Below, piece after piece: positions 1 to 7,218 of a stretch of 12,392 bases of DNA. Location of the stretch: contig JAJRUY010000238.1 in the NCBI GenBank assembly GCA_024277555.1, positions 1-12,392 on the forward strand, given 5' to 3'. The translations under genes were made by a program, and so were the position numbers. The stretch is from Gammaproteobacteria bacterium. GTDB lineage: Bacteria; Pseudomonadota; Gammaproteobacteria; Chromatiales; Chromatiaceae. How positions within the stretch are numbered: position 1 is the stretch's first letter; the number at the start of each line of letters is the position of its first letter. Under the pieces are notes generated by a model. It searched no databases. It saw only the letters and a list, made by a program, of their open reading frames with translations, and was not told the DNA's origin.

Positions 1-425
1 CGGTTTCCGGTGGCGCTCAGGGTGGCCATGGTGCGCCCGTGAAAACTATTTTCCATAACGATGATTACCGGGGCTTCAATGCCCTGCTTGTGTCCATGCA
101 GACGCGCCAGCTTGATGGCTGCCTCATTGGCCTCGGCACCGGAGTTGGAGAAAAACGCCTGTTCCATACCGGAGAGATCCGTCAGACGTTCTCCCAGCAG
201 TTGCTGATTGTGAACGCCGTAGAGGTTGGAAGTGTGCACCAGCGTACCTGCCTGTTCACAAATGGCGCGGGTAACTTCCGGGTGTGCATGGCCCAGACCG
301 CAAACGGCGATACCGGAAATGGCGTCCAGATAGGCTTCTCCCTGATCATCATACAAGTAAACACCTTCACCCCTGGTGAAAGTAATCGGGAGACGTTTGT
401 AAGTATCCATCAATACATTCTTCAT
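1..425 (-). CDS. argD: Acetylornithine aminotransferase, N-terminal part (truncated by window edge)
   Basis: PLP-dependent class III aminotransferase that converts N-acetylglutamate semialdehyde to N-acetylornithine in cytoplasmic arginine synthesis; many family members also act on succinyl-diaminopimelate. Reading the minus strand from 425 gives 141 codons beginning MKNVLMDTYKRLPITFTRGE. They include YLDAISGIAVCGLGHAHPEV, the cofactor phosphate-binding stretch FFSNSGAEANEAAIKLAR, and SFHGRTMATLSATGN at the edge. The catalytic lysine lies in the missing C-terminal two thirds. An in-frame TGA stands four codons upstream of 425, so the ORF cannot extend further; the ATG at 410 is a possible alternative, and neither start has a good Shine-Dalgarno. 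Related class III enzymes (AstC, GabT) are alternatives, but the N-terminus fits ArgD best. Confidence 0.88.
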   Translation of the reverse strand, partial: MKNVLMDTYKRLPITFTRGEGVYLYDDQGEAYLDAISGIAVCGLGHAHPEVTRAICEQAGTLVHTSNLYGVHNQQLLGERLTDLSGMEQAFFSNSGAEANEAAIKLARLHGHKQGIEAPVIIVMENSFHGRTMATLSATGN

Positions 426-519
426 AGTAGCTGTTCAGCGAAACCCCAAAAAACAAAAGGCAGCCCCGAAACGGTGGCCACCTGCGCTTTGCGAATGCGT
501 GTTCGAAAGCAAAGGAGGG

Positions 520-548
520 ACACTACCGAAAAACCGGGTGGTTTTCAA
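520..548 (-). promoter_or_regulatory. Possible argD promoter with ArgR half-site
   Basis: On the minus strand TTGAAA (543-548) is separated by 17 bp from TAGTGT (520-525), a weak sigma70-like pair about 95 bp upstream of the argD start. Just upstream, the plus strand reads TGAATTTTTA at 551-560, which matches one arm of the ARG-box consensus; the other arm is poor. The wider gap 426-616 also holds a 10-bp perfect palindrome GGTGGCCACC (474-483) and, nearer argD, a T-rich run on the transcribed strand. No gene is visible there. Weak, pattern-based call. Confidence 0.25.
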
Positions 549-616
549 GGTGAATTTTTACCCGGAAGCGCAAGGGTATTGGCCGTCGGGTGGTGGTATT
601 TGCCACCCATACTGTT

Positions 617-822
617 GGGCATCTCAAAAATTGTCATTCCGGCGCACGACTCCATGGATGGAGAAGGTACGAGCCCAAGGATGGGCGAAGGTAGAACAAC
701 GCAGGAGCAGTTGTCGAGAATGAAGCAGGAAGCCAGAATCGAGGTCGGGATCTACAAGCTGTTGAGTTATCTGGACTCCGGCTTGCTCTGGAGTGACGAA
801 AACTGCATTATTCGAGGCTCCC
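617..822 (-). repeat. Copy A of the ~110-bp double-hairpin repeat, enlarged by an insert
   Basis: Minus-strand orientation relative to copies C and E. The left end (617-644, GGGCATCTC then TTGTCATTCCGGCG) and the right part (about 730-822, ending TTCGAGGCTCCC) both align with the reverse complement of copy C. About 85 bp of unrelated sequence interrupts the first hairpin. That insert contains an imperfect tandem duplication with a 23-bp offset (656-672 and 679-695). The terminal sequences are imperfect inverted repeats. The right end encodes the last codons and the stop of the nosD-like gene. Confidence 0.75.
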
Positions 823-2053
823 TGTTGCCGGTGGCATGAGCAGGGGGGTGCATCAAGGGGGCCGGATCTGCATACATCAGATCCGGTTTGGAAGAAGGGA
901 TGAGGCGCCCCACGAAATCGATCAGGGACAGGGCGGGGCTGCCGCGATAGAAGCGCGCCATGGGGTATTCCATCCAGATACTGTCGGCGTAGAGATAGAC
1001 CCGGTGTGGTTGATCGCCTGCTCCGTCATTGTCCAGATCGAAGCCCTTGTAACTGTCCCAGTAGTTTCCGCGCCAGTGGTTCAGTCGGGAGGTGCTGGTG
1101 GTGCTGCCCATGGCATCGGTGAAATTGTTGATAAAGCGGTTGTGCTGGATAATATGTCCGCCTTTTTCACCATAAAAATAAGTGGCTATGACATTGAAGG
1201 TGAACAGATTTCCGGTAATGGTGAGGATATTTTCGGACTCCAGGGGCGAGGTGGCGAGCAAGCCCACGGCGCAGTGGGCGATTTCATTGTTGCTGATAAG
1301 AATTTTGTAACTTTCCTTCACCGAGATGCATGAGCCGGTAAGCTTGCGCATGCGCAGAATAGAGTTGCCGGAAACATCCAGATCATCGGAGTAGATGATG
1401 ACGATACCGCTATAATTATCGACAAAGGTGTTTCCCTGGATCTGGTTGTCCGGCGAGAACACCAATTCCATGCTGATGCGGCTGTCGGTCATCTTGTTGT
1501 TGATGATGCGGTTTTCCCTGGCGTTGGAGAACACCATGTCCCGTGAGTTCTGGATGATGTTGTCCTGAATCAGGTTCTCATGGCTGTACCACAGGCGGAT
1601 GCCGTCACCACGCAGACTGATGTCCTGGTTATTTTTGGAGCTGATATGGTTGCCGAGAATGCGGTTGCCATGGGCGTTACTGAGATGGATGCCGAACAGG
1701 CTGTCCTCAATGATATTGTTTTCCACTACAGTATCATTTGCCTTGATCAGTATTCCCGCGTCTACCGTATTGTGGGATTCTCCAGAATTGCTCAGATGCA
1801 AACCCCTGATCACGGCGCCATCGGCTTCGATGGTCAGTATGCTGCTGCTTCCTCCACCATTGATTTTCACCTTGCCTTCACCATCGAGGGTGATGCGTTT
1901 TTTGATTACTACCGGGCCTGAGTATTCTCCCGGGGGTGGTTTCAGGGTGCCTCCTTCCGGGGTGATTTCCACATAGAGCTGCAGCGGGGGAAGTGCGAGG
2001 GCAGGCTGAAACAGGAACAACAGAATTGGATAGAGTAGTTTTCCGGTGTGCAT
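767..2053 (-). CDS. nosD: NosD-type exported parallel beta-helix protein
   Basis: NosD proteins are periplasmic right-handed beta-helix proteins that work with the NosFY ABC transporter in maturing the copper centres of nitrous oxide reductase. The chosen start gives 428 aa with a textbook signal peptide (MHTGKLLYPILLFLFQPALA, cleavage likely after residue 20). The ATG 20 codons upstream (2113) would bury that signal; neither start has a strong Shine-Dalgarno. Diagnostic features: GGTLKPPPGEYSGPVVI near the N-terminus, repeated N-x-I/GN coils, RGDGIRLW at about 148-155, RDMVFSNARENRI at about 171-183, and the terminal GNYWDSYKGFDLDNDGAGD block at about 329-347 followed by GSPALSLIDF and PLMHP. 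No nosRZFYL genes are nearby, so it may serve another copper or lipoprotein process. The last 18 residues (REPRIMQFSS to the stop) are translated repeat A. Confidence 0.78.
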   Translation of the reverse strand: MHTGKLLYPILLFLFQPALALPPLQLYVEITPEGGTLKPPPGEYSGPVVIKKRITLDGEGKVKINGGGSSSILTIEADGAVIRGLHLSNSGESHNTVDAGILIKANDTVVENNIIEDSLFGIHLSNAHGNRILGNHISSKNNQDISLRGDGIRLWYSHENLIQDNIIQNSRDMVFSNARENRIINNKMTDSRISMELVFSPDNQIQGNTFVDNYSGIVIIYSDDLDVSGNSILRMRKLTGSCISVKESYKILISNNEIAHCAVGLLATSPLESENILTITGNLFTFNVIATYFYGEKGGHIIQHNRFINNFTDAMGSTTSTSRLNHWRGNYWDSYKGFDLDNDGAGDQPHRVYLYADSIWMEYPMARFYRGSPALSLIDFVGRLIPSSKPDLMYADPAPLMHPPAHATGNREPRIMQFSSLQSKPESR

Positions 2054-2155
2054 TGCCAGGGTGCTGCGTGCGGCTGAAATGACAAGTTTATTTGCCAAGG
2101 GGCAGGGGTGCATTAATCCATGTCAAAATATTTATGGTTTGCAGGGTGCGCCCAA

Positions 2156-2186
2156 AACAAAGAACCCGGCAGGATGCCGGGTTCTT
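2156..2186 (-). terminator. Intrinsic terminator of sodB
   Basis: A perfect 11-bp inverted repeat, AAGAACCCGGC (2160-2170) and GCCGGGTTCTT (2176-2186), encloses a 5-nt loop. On the minus strand it is followed by a T-rich tract (TTTGTTTT). It lies about 20 bp past the sodB stop and separates sodB from the nosD-like gene, so nosD probably has its own start. No convincing promoter is visible in the roughly 100 bp between this hairpin and the nosD start. Confidence 0.85.
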
Positions 2187-2207
2187 CAAGGGGGATAAAG
2201 CGAGCAA

Positions 2208-2786
2208 TCAACCCAGGTTGGCAGCGACAAAATCCCAGTTCACGATATTCCAGAAATCAGCGATATACTGTGGGCGAACATTGCGCTTGTCGATGTAATA
2301 GGCATGCTCCCACACGTCGATGGTCAGCAGTGGCGTCTTGCCGTCGCACATAGGGTTGCCGGCGCCGGAGGTGTTGACGATTTCCAGGGAGCCATCGCTG
2401 TTCTTTACCAGCCAGGTCCAGCCACAGCCGAAGTTGGTGGCGGCGGAGGTGGCGAATTTTTCCTTGAATTCGTCGAATGAGCCAAAGGAAGCATTGATGG
2501 CTTCCGCCAGGGCGCCGGCAGGCGCGCCACCGGCATTGGGAGCCATGCAGTTGAAATAGAAGGTATGGTTCCACACCTGGGCGCCGTTGTTGAAGATGCC
2601 GCCTTCGGACTTCATGACGATTTCTTCCAGGCTGGAGTTTTCGAACTCGGTGCCCGGGATCAGATTGTTCAGATTGGTGACATAGGTCGCGTGGTGCTTG
2701 TCATGGTGAAACTCCAGGGTTTCGGCAGAAATATTCGGCTCCAGGGCGTCTTTTGCATAGGGTAGATCAGGTAATGTGTGGGTCAT
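2208..2786 (-). CDS. sodB: Iron superoxide dismutase
   Basis: Cytoplasmic Fe-SOD, 192 aa, the usual length; it dismutates superoxide to H2O2 and O2. All four metal ligands are visible: H27 (in EFHHDKHHATYV), H74 (in QVWNHTFYF), D157 and H161 (in TIDVWEHAYYID). Q70 in NNGAQVWNH is the active-site glutamine supplied by the N-terminal domain in iron-type enzymes; Mn enzymes carry the equivalent Gln in the C-terminal domain, where this protein has none obvious. The start is well supported by GGAG 8 nt upstream. It is a single-gene unit with its own terminator. Repeat B begins only 24 bp upstream of the start codon, so the mRNA leader or promoter must involve the repeat. Confidence 0.96.
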   Translation of the reverse strand: MTHTLPDLPYAKDALEPNISAETLEFHHDKHHATYVTNLNNLIPGTEFENSSLEEIVMKSEGGIFNNGAQVWNHTFYFNCMAPNAGGAPAGALAEAINASFGSFDEFKEKFATSAATNFGCGWTWLVKNSDGSLEIVNTSGAGNPMCDGKTPLLTIDVWEHAYYIDKRNVRPQYIADFWNIVNWDFVAANLG

Positions 2787-2810
2787 GAATGTTCTCCGTA
2801 GTATATCTTG

Positions 2811-2921
2811 GGGAACCTCTGATCAAGTCGTCATCCCGGCGTAGGTCGGGATCCAATATGCTGATATTGCTTGATTCCGGCCTGCGCTGGAATGACACAG
2901 ATGAACGTGTTCAGGGTTTCC
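2811..2921 (+). repeat. Copy B of the double-hairpin repeat, upstream of sodB
   Basis: A 111-bp copy beginning GGGAACCTCTGA and ending TCAGGGTTTCC. Hairpin 1 is ATCCCGGC-GTAG-GTCGGGAT (2833-2852) and hairpin 2 is ATTCCGGC-CTGC-GCTGGAAT (2874-2893); each is intact except for one G.T-type pair. It is more diverged than copies C and E and has the same left-to-right orientation as they do. Confidence 0.8.
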
Positions 2922-3004
2922 TTAGTAAATTGCTTGGTTATTACGCTGGACAAGATTATTCGGAATTGCCACAAAATGCAATAATGCATTCGATGAAAAA
3001 CACA
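2922..3004. promoter_or_regulatory. A/T-rich spacer between repeats B and C, likely holding the sodB promoter
   Basis: This 83-bp stretch is clearly more A/T-rich than its surroundings and contains a perfect inverted repeat AATGCA-ATAA-TGCATT (2975-2990) that could be an operator or part of a promoter. On the minus strand a weak TTGCAT, 17 bp, TAATCT arrangement overlaps it. If sodB starts here, the whole of repeat B is in its 5' leader. A TATACT closer to sodB (2800-2805) would place the transcription start downstream of the Shine-Dalgarno and is unlikely to be used. Confidence 0.3.
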
Positions 3005-3116
3005 AGGGAACCTCGAATAATTCGTTTTTCGTCACCCCGGCGAAAGCCGGGGTCCATATAAATCAGCAAGTTATGGATTCCGGCTTCCGCCGGAATGACG
3101 ATTTTTCGAGGTGCCC
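3005..3116 (+). repeat. Copy C of the double-hairpin repeat (112 bp, canonical)
   Basis: Differs from copy E (11941-12052) at a single base. The ends form inverted repeats, GGGAACCTCGAA on the left against TTCGAGGTGCCC on the right (one mismatch over 12). Hairpin 1 is ACCCCGGC-GAAA-GCCGGGGT (3034-3053), hairpin 2 is ATTCCGGC-TTCC-GCCGGAAT (3077-3096). Both are perfect 8-bp stems with 4-nt loops, separated by 23 bp. It ends 89 bp before the asnO start, so the asnO promoter must lie in that short gap, within the repeat, or upstream of it. Confidence 0.92.
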
Positions 3117-3205
3117 ACAAACAAGATCAAAACGACAGTGCTTTCTGCATGGTTTTGAACAGGTAAAGGCGGTTGTCGCCATGGTGGATAAAGAGGCTTG
3201 GATGA

Positions 3206-4999
3206 ATGTGTGGAATCTGTGGTGAATTGCGATTTGATGACCAGCCAGCCGATCTGGCGGCCATTGCCTGCATGACTGAACGTCTGCGCCCGCGTGGCCC
3301 GGATCATGGCGGCAGTTATAGTGATGGCGCACTGGGCTTCGGGCACCGTCGCCTGTCCATCATTGATCTTTCCGAAAAGTCCAACCAGCCTTTGGTGGAT
3401 CAGGAATTGGGGCTGGCTCTGGTGTTCAACGGCACCATCTATAACTACCGGGAGCTGCGCAGGGATTTGCAACAACGTGGCTACCATTTTTTTTCGGATG
3501 GTGATTCAGAGGTCATACTCAAGGCCTGGCGGGAATGGGGGCGGGGCTGCCTGCCGCGCTTGCATGGCATGTTTGCCTTCGCGGTATGGGATATGCGTGA
3601 GAAAACCCTGTTCATGGCCAGAGACCGATTCGGCATCAAGCCGTTCTACTGGAGCAGAAACAGCCAGCGTCTGCGATTTGCTTCCAGCCTGCCTGCGCTG
3701 CTTGGTGCAGGTGGTGTGGATAAATCCATTGACCCCGTGGCGCTGCATTTCCAGTTTACCCTGCATGGCGTGGTGCCTGCCCCGCGCACCATCCTGAACG
3801 GTGTGCGCAAACTGGATCCGGCTAGCTGGCTGCAGATCGATGCCAGCGGACGGGAAAGCACCGGCAGTTATTGGAAACTGGATGCAACACGGCCTGATCG
3901 TCCATTGTCCGAACAGGAATGGGTGGATGCCATCCATGAATCCTTGCGCAGTGCGGTACGCAAACGCAACGACATCGCCGATGTGCCCGTGGGGGTGTTG
4001 CTTTCCGGCGGCCTGGATTCCAGTCTGTTGGTGGCGCTGCTGGCGGAACTTGGCAAGGATGATCTGCATACCTTCAGTATCGGTTTCGAGGATCAGCCGG
4101 AAGAAATCGGCAACGAATTTGAATATTCAGATCAGGTAGTGGAGCGCTATCAGCCCACCCACCACCAACTGCTGGTGCCCAACGAAGATGTGCTCAAGCG
4201 CCTTCCTGAAGCTGTGGATGCGATGGCGGAACCCATGTTCGGTCAGGATGCGGTGGCGTTCTACCTGTTGTCGGAACAGGTGTCCAAAGAGATCAAGGTA
4301 GTCCAATCCGGCCAGGGAGCAGATGAGGTTTTCGGGGGGTATTTCTGGTATCAATGCATCATGGAAGATGAGGAGGGGGATTGTGCAGACCGCTTGCGCA
4401 AAACCTATTTTGATCGGGATCATGCCGAATATCTGCGCATGGTGCAGGCGGCCTTCCGTGGTGACGATTATACCGGAGACTATGTGCGGCAACGCCTGGC
4501 GGAGCAGGGGGCGGATGAATGCATCGACGCAGTGCTGCGCCTGGATGCCACCACCCTGATTGTGGACGACCCGGTAAAAAGGGTGGATAACATGACCATG
4601 GCCTGGGGGCTGGAAGCACGGGTGCCGTTCCTCGATCACGAGCTGGTGGAACTGGCGGCGCGCTGCCCACCGGAGATCAAATTTCAGTCTGGTGGCAAGC
4701 ATTTGCTCAAGCGCGTGGCGCGGGGCATTGTGCCGGATGCGGTTATCGACCGCCCCAAAGGCTATTTTCCCATGCCGGCATTGAAGTATGTACGCGGTGA
4801 GTTCCTGGACTTCATGCGGGATATTCTCGATTCCCGCGCCTGCCGTGAACGTGGGCTATATGAACGCAGCTATGTGGACATGCTCCTGAGTGCGCCGGAA
4901 ATGCACCATACCCGCATCCAGGGCAGCAAACTGTGGCAACTGGCGCTGCTGGAATTCTGGTTGCAGCGTCATGTGGATACTACAGCCCATCTCGAATAA
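3206..4999 (+). CDS. asnO: Asparagine-synthase-family amidotransferase, NAGGN-biosynthesis type
   Basis: A 597-aa class II glutamine amidotransferase fused to an asparagine-synthetase domain. In the best-known subfamily it amidates N-acetylglutaminylglutamine to make the osmolyte NAGGN. The start is fixed by catalytic Cys2 (MCGICGELRF) and by AGAGG 9 nt upstream. The glutaminase domain (about 2-215) includes LRPRGPDHGG, GFGHRRLSIIDLS, VFNGTIYNYRELR and ARDRFGIKPFYW. The synthetase domain has the ATP-pyrophosphatase loop SGGLDSS at 267-273, then SGQGADEVFGGYFWYQ and LEARVPFLDHELVELA. The N-terminal sequence, VDKSIDPVALHFQFTLHGVVPAPRTIL and overall length fit the NAGGN subfamily better than AsnB. 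The usual companion genes (ngg synthetase, peptidase) are not adjacent: the next gene is convergent. The last codons and TAA fall in repeat D. Confidence 0.82.
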   Translation: MCGICGELRFDDQPADLAAIACMTERLRPRGPDHGGSYSDGALGFGHRRLSIIDLSEKSNQPLVDQELGLALVFNGTIYNYRELRRDLQQRGYHFFSDGDSEVILKAWREWGRGCLPRLHGMFAFAVWDMREKTLFMARDRFGIKPFYWSRNSQRLRFASSLPALLGAGGVDKSIDPVALHFQFTLHGVVPAPRTILNGVRKLDPASWLQIDASGRESTGSYWKLDATRPDRPLSEQEWVDAIHESLRSAVRKRNDIADVPVGVLLSGGLDSSLLVALLAELGKDDLHTFSIGFEDQPEEIGNEFEYSDQVVERYQPTHHQLLVPNEDVLKRLPEAVDAMAEPMFGQDAVAFYLLSEQVSKEIKVVQSGQGADEVFGGYFWYQCIMEDEEGDCADRLRKTYFDRDHAEYLRMVQAAFRGDDYTGDYVRQRLAEQGADECIDAVLRLDATTLIVDDPVKRVDNMTMAWGLEARVPFLDHELVELAARCPPEIKFQSGGKHLLKRVARGIVPDAVIDRPKGYFPMPALKYVRGEFLDFMRDILDSRACRERGLYERSYVDMLLSAPEMHHTRIQGSKLWQLALLEFWLQRHVDTTAHLE

Positions 5000-5095
5000 T
5001 CGTCATTCCGGCGCAGGCCAGAATCTACAAGCCGCTGATTTACCTGGACTCCGGCTTTCGCCGGAGTGACAAAAACCGCATTTTTTGAGATTCCC
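4987..5095 (-). repeat. Copy D of the double-hairpin repeat, shared 3' end of asnO and iorB
   Basis: A copy of about 109 bp in reverse orientation to C and E, filling the entire gap between two convergent genes. Hairpin 1 is ATTCCGGC-GCAG-GCCAGAAT (5005-5024, one mismatch); hairpin 2 is ACTCCGGC-TTTC-GCCGGAGT (5048-5067, perfect), separated by 23 bp. Its left edge contains the asnO stop (4997-4999), and its right edge, ending GAGATTCCC, meets the iorB stop (5095-5097). No other terminator is visible, so the hairpins probably act as the bidirectional 3' end; neither is followed by a classic long U tract. Confidence 0.85.
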
Positions 5096-7218
5096 TACAG
5101 CTTGATCGCGGATAGGTTGACGGGCAGCTCCCGAACCGGCTTTCCCGTGGCGGCAAGAACCGCATTGGCCAGAGCCGGCGCCAATGGTGGCACACCAGGC
5201 TCGCCAATGCCGCCGGGTTCTTCCTCATTGGACAGGATAATCACTTCCATTTCCGGTGTTTCATCTATCTTCAGGATGGGATAATTGTGAAAATTACTTT
5301 GTTCCACCTGCCCGTTCCTGACTGTAATTTTTGATTTTAGTGCAGCGGTCAGGGCATAAATGATCGATCCTTCCATTTGTTGTTTCACGATATCCGGGTT
5401 GATCACTACGCCACAGTCGATGGCGCAGGTTACTTTATGCACTGCCAGCCCCTGCTTTTCGGAGCGCCGCAATTCCACGACTTCGGCAACATGGCTGCCG
5501 AAAGAGGAGAAAGCGGCGATGCCCAGGTAGCTTGATCCTGCCTTGCCCGGCCAGCCGGCGCTTGTTGCCGCAGCTTGGAGCGCCTTCTGCAATCTTGGGT
5601 GTTTCTCCAGGAGCCTGATCCGCAGATCCAGGGGATCCTGTTTTCCGGCGTGGGCCATTTCATCGAGAAAGTGCTCCATGGCAAAGGCATTGTAGTGGGC
5701 GAACACGGAGCGCCAGGGTCCACGGGGAATGGCTTCGCCAACATTCTTGATCATGACCCTGGTGTTGGGGATGGCATAGGGTGGTGGAGAGATGCCGCTG
5801 GCGGAGATTTTGGAGCCGCTGACAAGCAGCTCCCAGGCTGTCGGCAGGCCATTTTTATCTAGGGCTCCACGCATTTTATGCACGGTGAGCGGGTGATAGA
5901 AATCATGCTGCACATCTTCTTCCCGGGTCCAGACCAGCTGCACCGGCTGCTTGAAGCGCTGGGCGATCTGTACGGCCTGGGAGACGAAATCCTGCTTCAG
6001 CCGCCTGCCGAAACCTCCCCCCAGCAGGGTAGTCTGAATCTCAATGTCGTCATCAGAGCCAAACAGCTTGTTGAGGCCGCGCTTGATGATGGATTGGGAG
6101 GTCAGCTTTGCCGTTTCATAGGCCTTGCTCGGAGATTGGGTGGGAACCCAGATCTGCAGTTTTCCGTCATCACGGAAATGGGCAGTGCAGTTCATGGTTT
6201 CCAGTGGTATATGGGCTTGCAGGGGTTGTATATAGTCTGCCTGAACAATGGTTTTGCCGGAGGACAGGATGGCGCCTGAATCGCCTTCCTGCCAGGTGAT
6301 TTCTCCCTGCTCGGGAGGCAGGTTTTTGAGTCTGTCGGCAATCTGGCTGCTGGATAAGGTGGCGTTTTTTCCGGGATTCCAGGTAATTTCCAGTGCGTCT
6401 TTTCCCTTGAAGGCAGTCCAGGTGTCAGAGGCCACCACCACAATACCTTCATCAATTTCAAAGACATCTATGACTCCCTTGATCTTTTTTGTCCGGGAGG
6501 CATCGACGTGTTGGATGCTGCCACCGAATACGGGGCAGTGCGTGATGGTGGCATAGAGCATATCCGGCAGCTTTATATCCATACCGAACCTGGCCTTGCC
6601 ATTGATTTTTTCCGGGATGTCGGTGCGGGGAATTGACTGCCCGATAATAACGAATTCGTGCAGCTCCTTGAGGCGTGCCTTTTCCGGGATGGGGAGTTTT
6701 GCTGCAGCATTGACCAGCTCCCGGTAGGGAATCTTGCGGCCGGAAGCTATGTGGATGATTTTTCCCTGCTCCGCCTTGCACTCGGCTGTGGCTGCCTGCA
6801 TGCTTGCTGCGCCAGCCTGCAACAATATTTCCCTGGCAATGGCGCCGGCCTCTCTGAGTGTGGACCAGCCTTTGCGAATACTGGCGCTGCCGCCAGTGGC
6901 CTGGTAGCCGTATGCGGGATCCAGGGAAGCGTGTTTGACGACAATATCTTTCCATTCAACCTCAAGCTCTTCGGCGAGGAGCATTGGCATCAAGGTATAG
7001 GGACCCTGTCCCATTTCAGATTCGGCGACGAAAATGGTAACGCTCCCCTTGTCGTCTATAACCAGCCAGGCATTGGGACTGAAGCTGTTTGCCGAACTGC
7101 TGCCGGGGTTTTGATCTTCAGCGCTGCAGCCCCAGTTCATTCCGAGAATTAGACCGCTGCCCATAACGGCTGAACTGAGCTTGAGGAATTTTCTTCTGTC
7201 TGGATGAAAGGACTTCAT
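5095..7218 (-). CDS. iorB: Molybdopterin-binding large subunit of an isoquinoline 1-oxidoreductase-type molybdenum hydroxylase
   Basis: A 707-aa member of the xanthine dehydrogenase/aldehyde oxidase family, IorB type, hydroxylating an N-heterocycle or oxidising an aldehyde; the substrate cannot be read from sequence. I chose the ATG at 7218 because it gives a Tat signal (DRRKFLKLSSAVMGSG, RR at residues 8-9) and overlaps the iorA stop as ATGA; starting at 7296 would hide the signal. Family motifs: EMGQGPYTLMPMLLAEEL (about 68-85), HIPLETMNCTA (about 336-346), cofactor-binding GGGFGRR (about 400-406), IPRGPWRSV, and GGIGEPGVPPLAPALANAV, with the catalytic glutamate at about 673. A Cys follows the Tat hydrophobic region (NWGC), a poor lipobox. 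The enzyme is likely periplasmic, exported with IorA. No FAD subunit, cytochrome c or cofactor chaperone gene is adjacent. Confidence 0.88.
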   Translation of the reverse strand: MKSFHPDRRKFLKLSSAVMGSGLILGMNWGCSAEDQNPGSSSANSFSPNAWLVIDDKGSVTIFVAESEMGQGPYTLMPMLLAEELEVEWKDIVVKHASLDPAYGYQATGGSASIRKGWSTLREAGAIAREILLQAGAASMQAATAECKAEQGKIIHIASGRKIPYRELVNAAAKLPIPEKARLKELHEFVIIGQSIPRTDIPEKINGKARFGMDIKLPDMLYATITHCPVFGGSIQHVDASRTKKIKGVIDVFEIDEGIVVVASDTWTAFKGKDALEITWNPGKNATLSSSQIADRLKNLPPEQGEITWQEGDSGAILSSGKTIVQADYIQPLQAHIPLETMNCTAHFRDDGKLQIWVPTQSPSKAYETAKLTSQSIIKRGLNKLFGSDDDIEIQTTLLGGGFGRRLKQDFVSQAVQIAQRFKQPVQLVWTREEDVQHDFYHPLTVHKMRGALDKNGLPTAWELLVSGSKISASGISPPPYAIPNTRVMIKNVGEAIPRGPWRSVFAHYNAFAMEHFLDEMAHAGKQDPLDLRIRLLEKHPRLQKALQAAATSAGWPGKAGSSYLGIAAFSSFGSHVAEVVELRRSEKQGLAVHKVTCAIDCGVVINPDIVKQQMEGSIIYALTAALKSKITVRNGQVEQSNFHNYPILKIDETPEMEVIILSNEEEPGGIGEPGVPPLAPALANAVLAATGKPVRELPVNLSAIKL

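Noticed and set aside
39..839. 266-codon plus-strand open frame
   Set aside because: It lies antisense to argD at one end and runs through the intergenic gap and repeat A; the translation resembles no family and shows no continuous domain.
2054..2113. Longer N-terminus for the NosD-like protein
   Set aside because: It would place 20 extra residues before a complete signal peptide; no ribosome binding site supports it.
2789..3061. 90-codon plus-strand open frame between sodB and asnO
   Set aside because: It is made almost wholly of repeats B and C read through; its end is the same translated repeat seen at the nosD C-terminus.
3506..4702. Long minus-strand open frames opposite asnO
   Set aside because: They are antisense shadows of a gene with clear domain content, without recognisable proteins or translation signals.
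617..5095. CRISPR array from the recurring palindromic repeats
   Set aside because: Copies are far apart, in both orientations, have two hairpins each, no regular spacers, and no cas genes are present.
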